A stretch of 64,000 nt of DNA, taken from Tausonia pullulans (Eukaryota; Basidiomycota; Tremellomycetes; Cystofilobasidiales; Mrakiaceae). A program made the translations under genes and the position numbers. The stretch covers positions 519,939-583,938 of the forward strand of contig OX637638.1 in assembly GCA_951802195.1 (NCBI GenBank). Direction: 5' to 3'. Of this stretch, positions 10,680 through 20,110 are shown piece after piece; the first letter of the stretch is position 1, and every line of letters begins with the position of its first letter. Below the pieces are notes generated by a model, which did no database searches, had not been told where the DNA came from, and was given only the letters and a program-made list of their open reading frames with translations.

Positions 10680-11409
10680 TCAAATGTAGGGGCTGGTGAT
10701 CTCTTCGCTCTTGATGATCTGGAGCGTTAGATAAAGCGAGAGCGCCAGGAGTGTATCAGAACTCGCAAAGCGTATGAGGCGTAAGAGGAGACGAGCAGCT
10801 CGTCATCTCAGCATTCGCACGCACCTCCTTGCCGGTCTTGCCAATCTTCTCCGTCACCGTCGCAAAGGATGGCATGTCCCGACCGGGAACGTTGAAAATC
10901 TTAACAGTTTGCGTCGAGAGGTCAACCTCGAACTGGTCGGCTGCCAGCGATCAGCCAGAGGGCGGGACATGGTAGTCCAGTCGCATGCAGGTAGGATGCG
11001 TGACGTGTCGTCCACGCCGGACAGGACGCGGCGAGACAGAGGATGGATACGCCATGACAGTGGAGAGGGAGGAAGTAGGAACTCTTGCGTCAGCTGTCAT
11101 CTCATCAGGGCAGAAAACAAGGGCCTAGCTGACTGACCAGGAAGGATCTTGGTCAGAGCCCGGGTGACGGCCGACGAGCATCCACCGCACGTCATCTTGA
11201 CGTCGTATTGGTATTTCTGCCAAAAAAAAACAAGCACGACCATGGTCAGTAAAGGGACTTCTTTCCTCCAGGATTCTCTGTGTTCGAAAAACGCACGACG
11301 GGCCCTATGGGAGCTTCAGTCTGAGAGAGGTGTATGATGCGGGTCAGCCCGCCGTTTTCCCGGCCAAGGTGGGTTGTTGATGTCCACGAGGGCACAGACT
11401 CACAGCCAT
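10680..11409 (-). CDS. ATX1: Copper chaperone Atx1
   Basis: Cytosolic copper carrier that hands Cu(I) to the secretory-pathway ATPase (Ccc2 type). Four exons: 11409-11404, 11216-11138, 10940-10825, 10718-10680; 240 nt, 79 residues, close to yeast Atx1 (73). The first exon is only ATGGCT followed by GTGAGT. Exon 2 opens KYQYDVKMTCGGC; MTCGGC is the MXCXXC metal site, and SSAVTRALTKI is the following helix. Exon 3 gives FEVDLSTQTVKIF and TEKIGKTGKE, and the last exon IIKSEEITSPYI. The Lys-rich C-terminal face (KTGK) fits the family's docking surface. All junctions are GT-AG and in phase. No single exon gives a recognisable open frame of 60 codons, so the gene is easily missed. Confidence 0.93.
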
Positions 11410-11704
11410 GATGGATTGAGGGTAACGAGACAAGGACGGGAGAAGGACGAGGCCGGGGGCGGGGTTGATGGAAGTTGGGAGGTATGTTGACAGTGGAACG
11501 CGAGGACAAGGCAAGGCAGCCCGGAGGTCTCCGCCTGTGTTCCTTGACGACTAATCAGACTCAATACAGAGCCCGCGTGCGAGGAAGGATCGGCATAACA
11601 GTCATGGCAAAACATCGAGCATAATCAAGGGAGGGAAGCCATCTAAACGTGGAGCAAGAGAAATTCTAAGAGTATCTGTTCGTAAATTGTCCCCATCTAT
11701 CGAG

Positions 11705-12950
11705 CTAGCCTGGAGGAACCTGGCCTGCACCTCTGCGGAAGGACTCGAAGACGATCCAGACAATATCGAGGACAAAGTCCTGAACAAGGGAGAGAGCCCT
11801 GCTCTGAGCAGCTGGAACGAGAAGTAGATGTCACATAAACTTGGGTCTCGTGTGTGGAGCGACTCGAGGAGGGTGGGCTCACCAGCCGAGATGAGCGTGA
11901 TGAGAAGAGCTTGGAGATTGAGCTGGTTCCAAACGGCCTTCACGGCGCGGAAGATGCAAAAAAAGGCAAGAGAGAGATGGGTGAGTATCTGTAGACGGGA
12001 GAGAGAAGGGGGGAGACTAGCGATCAGCGACGACTAGACCCCACGCTCTGTCTCCATCTCGATGGACGCACGCCTGAGTGTCGCAACCATCCGCCCAAGG
12101 CCACCAAACCCTTGACGACATCCTCCTTCCAGTCCCACGCAGGGGCTTCGCTAGCTTGCTGAGAGGCGAGGTCGCCTTGTGCAACGTTAGGGCCAGTGGA
12201 ACCAGCACCGAGGCCGAGAGTGGAGTAGAAGACAGCCCATTCCGCTGGGTGGTGTGCGAGGTAATGGGGTGGGATGGACATGACAAACATGCTGAGAGCC
12301 GTAGCGCAGAGGTGGACTGAAGCAGGATAGAAGAAGCGAATCAGATCTCGCCCCTCTCGTTCGGAGGGATTGTCCTGAGCATCTTAAGGAGAGGGCACGT
12401 ACCGACGTACTCCAGGTCGGCGGCGTCAGCACCCTTGGCGTCCTCCTCAACGGCCTCTTGAAGCAGGCGGATGCCCATGGAGAGCTTGTTGGTGCTAAGG
12501 CCTGGCGTAGTCGAGGAGGCCGCTCGGCCAGGTTGGAAGAAGAAGAAGGACGACCGGCCGGGCGAGTCAGGGTGTGTCCAGGCGGCATTCGCCGATACCG
12601 TTGCAGGAGGGTGGATGTGAGGGAGACGGCGGGAGGCACCGGCAGCCCTCGAGCTCGAAATGGAGGGAGGACGCGGAGGGCTTGGGGGCGGCGTTGTTGG
12701 AGCCGATGTCGTTCGAAGGCGAAGGTAATTCATTGAGAAGGGGTGGTTGTGCGGTGGTAGTTTGAGGTAAGGACTGCGAGAGGAGCGGGAGAAAGGCCGC
12801 TTTCGGAGGAGGACGAGGGCGAGGAGAGGAATGATTGTCGCCCTGCTCGTCCTCCTGTGCGCAGCCCTCTTGACATGTGATTTCGACAGCATCCCCGTCA
12901 TCCCTCACTGGCGGCACGACGGCGAAAAACACGTGGGGCACGGGAGACAC
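11705..12950 (-). CDS. Multi-exon protein, possible MIT domain
   Basis: Exons supported at the 3' end: ...-12403, 12316-12072, 11988-11883 and 11811-11705, stop TAG at 11705. The sequence before and after the 12402/12317 junction, GIRLLQEAVEEDAKG then EYVVHLCATALSMF, has the A..LL..AV..D..G...L....ALS.F spacing of a MIT helical hairpin (VPS4/spartin type). This is a weak pattern match. The C-terminal part is helical (NLQALLITLIS; SLVQDFVLDIVWIVFES). The 11988 acceptor is one of two in-phase choices; the other is near 11963. The 5' end is uncertain: two frames are open between 12400 and 12950, one Ser/Pro-rich, and the start could be further upstream. Function is not assigned. Confidence 0.55.
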
Positions 12951-13235
12951 GGAATCCAGAATGAGGATCTATTCAGGAGCATGATAGTCCAGACGCAGGG
13001 CGCGCTGGGGAAGGGGCCGATAGGGCGAGGGCTCTGGCGTGCGCGCGCATGCTTCTCACAAATGCAGATCTTTCTTTCAGAGAACCAATCAGCATCGATC
13101 TTTCGGCCTACGCTACTCATTTGATGCTGGCTTTGAACCGCTTATCACATCGAGCTTCTCGAATCCGAGTCATCAGTAACGACAGGATGCGGACGAGACA
13201 ACGGACAGCCACGCAACGCATGAAGATCACTCTTG

Positions 13236-14458
13236 TCACGGGTTCCTGTCGACTGCGATAATCCGAGGCTCCTTCAGTTTCTTGATCCGCTTGGGAACCA
13301 TATTCTTGCCCTGCCGGACGAGGAGCTTCTTCCGTGGCTGGTCGACCTCAGCTTGAGCGTGCAGGTCTCCCTCTTCCGACCCGTCTGCCAGCGCCTTCAG
13401 CTCGCCGTCCATGCCAGGTGCTCCGATCTGGGTGTACCATGGCTCTCCGGGCTTCGGACCAGCAATGCGTTTGGGTGACTTGTTCAGGAACGGCGAAGAG
13501 AGCAGCAGCTTGCCGTGGCTCTGCGACGGCAGCAGTGTCCTGTATTGCTGCGGGGCCGGGGCCCGCTCCCGGCGATCAAACGAGCCAGACATCCTCTGCA
13601 GCATTTTCTGATGTGAAAAGAGGGAGGAAGGAAGCAGGGTTGATGGTCAATGAGCTCAGGAGTAACGACACGGAGACCGGCAGAGGTTGTCCGGGAGGGG
13701 CGGCAACAAACCTCGACTCTGAGCATCGACTGCATGAAGATAATGAAGGGTCAATCGCGACGGAGACTATGAAGAGGCGTCGCACGCACGCACCCCGTCG
13801 ACAACGAAGCGGTCCATGACTTCAAGCGTCCTCTCCATGTCCTCTTTCGGATTTGAGAGCGTGACCCAGCCGTAGCCGCGGGAGATGCGTCGTCCGTCGG
13901 AGCGATCCCACGTAAGAATCCGAGCCGTCTTGGCCGGAATGCCCTGATTGTTGAAGATCTCAAGAAGCCGGGCTCTTGTCAATCCATGCGGAAGGCCGCG
14001 GATCTGATGTCGCCCGCACAACGCCAGCGGAAGGAGACACAAGAAGGCAGGGGCCGAGAAGGTGCGGGAAAACGAGCAGCAGATTGCATAGAGTGGGGAG
14101 AGAGCAGGAAGATACGTCAGCTTGCAAAGCCGGCCAACCGCCAAGACCAAATCAAAGCAAGCAGGGCCGGAACAACTTAGACTCCGGTAGAGAGGAGACT
14201 CACGCTGACGTGCGTCTTGGACTCCTTGGTCGGGCGAGGAGGCCGCGGCCAGCGTGGTGGAGGCGGGGTCCATGGCTCTGGCGGCGGGGTGTCGGCTCGG
14301 AGAGTGGGAAGGTACTTATACGACATGGACCGGACGAGCGAATGCGGGGCATGGACTGAGGTCGAAGTCGAGGTGGAGGTGAGGAGAGAAGAGGATGAGG
14401 AGGCTACTGAGGCGAGGCGCAGGACGGCCGGCAAGCCGATGCGAAGGGCTAAGGGCAT
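13236..14458 (-). CDS. RRM protein with mitochondrial-type N-terminus
   Basis: Four exons: 14458-14204, 14003-13794, 13729-13712, 13607-13236 (284 residues). The N-terminus MPLALRIGLPAVLRLASV with many Arg/Ser and no acids resembles a mitochondrial presequence. A Pro-rich linker leads to one RRM: RNP2 is HVSIRGLP and RNP1 is SRGYGWVTL, with the final strand DGSMLRVE supplied by an 18-nt exon. The tail is basic (RKKLLVRQGKNMVPKRIKK). A role with mitochondrial RNA is inferred from presequence plus RRM. It is not assigned to a named family. All three introns are GT-AG and phase 0. Confidence 0.78.
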
Positions 14459-14749
14459 GACAGAGTGGGTAAGGAGTAGGTGCAGAGGAAACTAGGTGGT
14501 GTGTAGCACGAGTGGTGCAGTGCGAATGTGAGGGGTGTGGTGGTTTCGGTGGAATGGCGATCCCAGCCAGCTAGCGGGGGGCGGCTTGTCTCGTCGTTGC
14601 TTGGCGACGAACGCCGACGCGAGTGTTCGCCCCCTTCCAGCGCGATGGCCGCGCGAGCTCGTTGTCGCTGGCTCCCTGTCCTCCTACTCTTCAACCATCA
14701 TCCACCCCACCGCCCTCTTCTCCTCTCTCTCCTCCATCTTCGTATCAGC

Positions 14750-16701
14750 ATGTCCCGCGGTTCTTACGACAGGTAAGTCTACAGCCAGTTATAATGCTTC
14801 CTTGTCTGGGCCTTGTTGGGTCGACGACGGCGCCAGCAGCCTCCAGCCTTGTATCGCCTCGCACTCACGTCCGTTCCACGCCTCGCGTCGCCTCGTCGTT
14901 GTCGGCTCCCCATTGCAACAGATACCTCACCGTCTTTTCTCCCGAAGGTATGTCTCTATAGAGATTCTCATACGCTCGAGTTCTAGCTGCTGGTATCCAT
15001 TCACGCGTGCGTGGGCGTTGACTGGGCCACCCCACCTCCTCTTCTCTCCAGGTCGTCTCTACCAAGTCGGTGCGTCCACTCACTCTTATGGAGCCTCCTC
15101 TCATATGGTCCCCAGCTGTTCTGACAAAGAGCCGTCTGTAAGAGTACGCCTTCAAGGCCATCACTGGCTCGGGTATCACCGCTGTCGCGATCCGGGGAAA
15201 GGATACGGCCGTCGTCATCGTTCAGAAGAAGGTCCCTGTGCGTGTTTCCCCTCTGATGCCTTTGATGAGGATGATGGCCATCAGTAAGCGGCAAGGTGCT
15301 GATGCGAAAGAGATCTACAGGATAAGCTCGTCGACCCTGAGACGGTCACCCATCTCTTCCAGCTTACCCCGACGATCGGATGCGTCATGACAGGCCTCCT
15401 CCGTACGTCCTTGTCCTCGTCCTCGTCCTCTTTCTCGCCACCCCACTTGCTCTCCTTCCTCCTTTGATTTCATCTAACCTCTCCGGATGGAAAAAAAAAT
15501 ACAGCGGACGCCCGGTCTCAAGTCCAGCGAGCTCAAGCGGAGGCGGCCGAATGGCGGTATAAGTACGGGTACGAGATCGAGCCCGTCGATCGTGAGTACC
15601 TCTCTCTCTCTCCTTTCGTTTTGTCCTCGCTGTGGCGTGGCTCGCAACGGCCAGTCCATGGCAAGATCGTCTCCTCTAGCGGCCGAAGAGGTGCAGGCAG
15701 GGCTCGGTTTCACAGCCACAACCCGTAGCCTTCCCTTCTCTGTTGACGCGTCTTCCTTCGCCTCGCCCTTGGGGCGTTGCGCCGTGGGAGCGCATGCCAG
15801 ACCGTGGCCACGCGCCTCTGCTCATTTGAGAGATTGATTTTGACTTGCTCTCTTTTGACCTTCCTACCAGTCGCTCGGCGTATGGCCAACATCAACCAGG
15901 TGTACACGCAGCGCGCGGGCATGCGGCCTCTTGGTGTGGGTGAGTAGTCTGCACGCGATTCGCGGCTCTGGGGCCTCCTTCCCTGCTCGGCAAGGAGCGC
16001 AATAGGCGAGAGGAAAGGCCGCGTATCTTTCCTTTCCTCCCCAACAAGTGTCTAGCCGGCTAGAATCATCGGATGATACGTCGCCCCTGAGTGCATGTTG
16101 GACGCTGAGCAACTTTATTTCGTTTGTTTTCCTCTTTCATAGTGATGACCCTCATTGGAACGGACTCGGAGCTCGGCCCCCAGGTCTACAAGGTCGACCC
16201 AGCTGGGTACTACGTTGGCTTTAAGGCGACCGCGTCTGGCCAGAAGCAGACGGAGGCGATGAACTTCGTACGCCATCGTTGTCGCTCACGCGCGGACGTC
16301 CAAAAGTCATGAGAGCTGACGTTCCTGGACATATGTGATACTGTAGCTGGAGAAGAAGTGGAAGAAGGTCGAAGACCCAGACGCCCCCGAGTCCGCCGCA
16401 GATGCTGTCAATGGTCTCACGCGGGCCGAGACGATCGAGGTATGTCGCCGGGGCTCGTCTTCCGTCGTTTTCTGTTGACCTGGATTGCTTGCTGTCGACC
16501 CAGCTCGCCATTGAGACTCTTTCCACTATCCTCGCTACGGACTTCAAGGCCGGCGAGATCGAACTCGCCGTCGTCTCCACGGCTGCGGACGAGCCCCAAC
16601 CGAACACGACAGCTGCCGCGGCAAAGGACAGGGGTGTCTGGCGGGTACTCGGCGAGGAGGAGAAGACGGAGTGGCTCGTCCGGGTCGGCGAGCAGGATTG
16701 A
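14750..16701 (+). CDS. SCL1: 20S proteasome subunit alpha-1
   Basis: Outer-ring alpha1 subunit of the 20S proteasome (yeast SCL1, human PSMA6), non-catalytic, part of the gated substrate entry. Ten exons: 14750-14772, 14922-14947, 15052-15069, 15143-15237, 15321-15402, 15505-15591, 15871-15939, 16143-16267, 16347-16439, 16504-16701; 271 residues, near the family length of 246-252 with a longer C-terminal loop. The N-terminus [18 protein letters not shown] and QVEYAFKAI is the alpha-subunit signature with the YD.. gate motif. [40 protein letters not shown] and [13 protein letters not shown] match alpha1 specifically. All junctions are GT-AG and keep phase. The gene starts about 290 bp from the oppositely oriented RRM gene. 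Confidence 0.96.
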
Positions 16702-17434
16702 GACAATTCGGATTCATGCGTATTGCCCTCTGTTGTCTGTGTACGGGTGGGCCACCACTACTTCAAGTGATCTTGGGCATAAGCGAGCACCAGCGGATCG
16801 ATCCATTCATTCCACAGGCAAGCAGTGGTTGTCCATCGTCCCCAATTCTTGCGGCGTTGGAGGAGGAACGTCATGTGGTGGAGGTAAGCCTCTCTTTTTC
16901 CCGCCTCTCATTCAGATCATGGCACTAACGTGGTGTGAGATTTTTCCTCAAGCAAAAATGTAGAAAGAGGATCTTGTATTGGCGTTGCACTACCTCAGAT
17001 TGCATCAAGTCCCGCTGTTTCCTACTGCCTAAACCGTCCTGTACGTGCACTTCTATCTCAAATCACGCACGGCTCTCCTCCCCGTACCGCTCTTCTTTTC
17101 CCCCTCCCCCTCGAAGTCTCGTCTGCAAATCCATGAGAATCCTTCGAACACAAGTGAGGAAGTAAACCTAAGCAAAGCAAAGATAGGACAGCCCTCAGAT
17201 AGAGATACAGTGAGATAACAAAAGCGCGCCGGTCTGGTGCTGAGCTCTCCCCTTCCATTTCATCCTACAATGCGCCCCTTCCCCCTCCCCCCCCCCTCCC
17301 CCCAACTTCTTCCACCGAAGTGAGCTAAGGGCAGCCAGGACGGTAATGATGACCCCTCGAAGTCTGGACGACCTCGCCTCAAGCATGCCTCTACTCTGTC
17401 CCGCCGATGGATCTTGTCCTCATCCCTGACGCCA
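16702..17434. other. Convergent 3' intergenic region
   Basis: Lies between the 3' ends of SCL1 and the minus-strand mannosyltransferase. It holds a C-rich run near 17280-17305. No gene was recognised. Confidence 0.5.
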
Positions 17435-19862
17435 CTATGCGCCGGAACCATAGTACTTGACGCCTGGGTTCGCCTTCTTCCACTTGCTCGTGCAGGAGAA
17501 CCTGAAAAAGGAGGTCGCTTTTTAGTCACCTTACAAGAGACGACGAGCGACGCGGAAGAAAAAAAGAAAAAAAGAAGGACACGAACCAATGGTCGTCAAA
17601 GTTGTCGGATTCTTTGCAGCTACACCGGCCGACTTTGTGGGCGTCGCCCGTTGGGCAATGTGTGTACGGCCCGTGGTAATAGCCGATATCACTCTGTGCA
17701 GTCCCGCATGCCGATCAAACAGTCTCAGACATACGACCGCGGACTTACGAATGACGTTTCAATAGAAAGACGAGGACGAACGAAAAACTGGATTTGATCC
17801 TTCCTCGCGAACAGACCCGCGCCGATGGAGTGTACAGGTGCGTCGCCCCACCTCTGGAGAGATTCCGTCCCATCCACAGTTAGCAAGGATCTTCACCTGT
17901 GAGGGAAGAGGGGGAACGAGGTCTGACCTCGTAGTAGAAACCACCGGCTTTCTCCAGGTGCTCAAAGAAGGCCATGTACGCGTCACCGCGCCAAAAATCG
18001 AGATCGCCGATCTCAAAATTGGACCAGAAGTGGCAGTGGCTGATACGTAGTGGGAAGGCGGCGTCAGCTTCTGCTTGGAAGAAGGGAGAGATGAGGAAGG
18101 CGACAGCCTACTTGTACTCGATGCTGAGGAAGGAGAGATAGAGATTCGAGTCAGACCGATCATGGCCGAGAGAGAGAAGGTCTCAAGAATGGATGCACCC
18201 TCCATCATCAGAGAGGAAATCCATCGAGTTGTCCGGGGCAATGTACTCCGGATGCAGCTGTATGAACTCCTTGACCGTGCTAGATTACAAGAAGACGGGC
18301 GTCAACGAAGCGCAGAGGCGCAGGACGCCGAAAATCGTATGGAGACTCACTCCCAGAGAGTGACGATGGTCTCAGTGAATTCAAAGAGAGAGAGTGTCCA
18401 CCCGTATACCTTGTTTTCGTCCTGCATGACGAGCTGCGAGCGGGGCAAAGAGGATCAAGCCGTCAGAGACATTGGTCCAGGCACAAGCAATAGAGTTGAG
18501 GGACCGGTCCGCACGAAGGGGTCGTAGAGGACGTCACAGAAAAAGCGAACGCTCGGCTCTATGCGCCAGTAATACCGATCTGGATGCACGTGCGTGTGTG
18601 GAGGATATCAGGGGAAGGCTCTACAGGATTGCGTCCGAAGTGCATGCCTAAGTACACTTGAGCAGGAGTGGATGCCGGAAGAAGAAGCCCGAGTTGAAAC
18701 GGCACATGTTGCGGTAGCTAACGGAGCCTCCGTAGATGACATTCTGTTCGACCATCTTGTTGCGCGCTTTTGTTGCCTTGTCCTCGTCGATCCTGAAGAC
18801 GCAACGCCGTATAATGATGTCAGCTTCTGCGTATGCCCGACTCAACGACGACGATGCGGCGGTGATGGTTCGCTCACCAATCCGGCTGCCTCCAATGCGA
18901 GTCCTCGATGAGTCCATACTGGGTCTTGGTTGAGGCAATTTCGCTTGTGTACCTGTGCGAGTGACGTCGTGTGGATGTGCTGGTGAGCATAGTCTGCAAG
19001 GTATGCTGCGGAAGTACGCGCGACCGCGGCGCGTACAGACGTGACGTGTGTGAGAGATGACTGACTTGATGAACTCCTCGGAGAAGGGCTGCTCATTAAG
19101 GAAGACGTAGTCCTGCAGTAGAAGGAGACAAAACGGTCGGCCCCTCGTGGAGTGAATCCCAGGGTTGCGAGTCTGGCAGCGAGCGCACTTACGTAGCCTG
19201 CCCACCAGTTGACTGAGGAAGGGAGCGTGGTGCGCATGCAGGAGGAGAGCTGGTCAGCATCTGGTGACAAACGCAACTTGGACGGGCAGAATTTTTACTG
19301 ACAGCGGTCCTCTATGCTCTGCATCGCAGGGATGATCTGGAAGGAAAAATGGCTCAGGCTAAGAATGGGTCCAGAGACGGAGGAAGCACGACACTGACTT
19401 CCTGCAAGGTCCAACACCGTGAGCAAGAGCAAGCAAGATTCAGGGGAGACAGGGCCAGATCAGCATGGAACAAGCTCTCATTCGTCGCAGGGGTTCCTCC
19501 TGACCCAGAGGTCCGAGTTCCTGGCGAGAAGAACAAAGGTCTAGCGAGGCCGAACGTATTAGCTCAAGGGATGAATGAAGCTGACGAGACGACGATGGCA
19601 GTGGACGACTGACAGCGTTGGCGTGTCTGGTGTCGGGCTCGGCGAAGAGAGTGCCATTGGCGTGCTTCCTCCCGCCCTGGCGAATGTGCGGCGGATACCC
19701 GGTGACATGGTCCGCAGACGGCGACGAAAGCAAGGGGCGGATGTAGCTACCGACGTACTCGCTCGAGGTTGGGTGGAAGAGGGCGAAGACGGCGAGCGAA
19801 GCCAGGGCGAGGACGACGAGAACGACGAACCGGTTCCTCGCGAGCAAGAGGGAGCTGAGCAT
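17435..19862 (-). CDS. GT15 alpha-1,2-mannosyltransferase (Kre2/Mnt1 family), copy 1
   Basis: Golgi type II glycosyltransferase that adds alpha-1,2-mannose to O- or N-linked glycans using GDP-mannose. Start chosen at 19862 because [15 protein letters not shown] then gives a short basic cytoplasmic tail and a signal anchor ([17 protein letters not shown]). Recognised exons along the minus strand: [100 protein letters not shown] and the end [17 protein letters not shown], stop at 17435. These are diagnostic GT15 blocks. The gene is split into many small exons, not all delimited. It is head-to-head with a paralogue at 20111; the first introns of both fall at the same place, after the codons ANA. 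Copy 1 lacks the intron that splits WSNFE from IADLDFW in copy 2. Confidence 0.92.
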
Positions 19863-20110
19863 GAGGCTGGCGGGTCGAGCTTGCGTCGCAGCGAGCGAGC
19901 TAGCGAGGGGGTTTGGGGGGATGGATGGCCGTTGACGGATAGCGAGCGAGGAGCGGGGAACGCGGTCGGTCTCCACGGGCGCAAACGCCAGAGGGTGACA
20001 ACCCAGAAGCCACTGACCGCCAGCGAGGCCAACCCTCGAGGATAGAGGACAGAAGCCCAGCGATAGCGACCACCAAAGCTCTTCTTTCACCCCGCCCCCA
20101 GCCAGCCAGT
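19863..20110. promoter_or_regulatory. Divergent promoter of two mannosyltransferase genes
   Basis: 248 bp between the two start codons, so both paralogues must share it. No specific factor site was recognised. Confidence 0.6.

Noticed and set aside
10774-11136. Plus-strand frame of 120 codons
   Set aside because: It is antisense to the spliced ATX1 exons, which explain the sequence far better.
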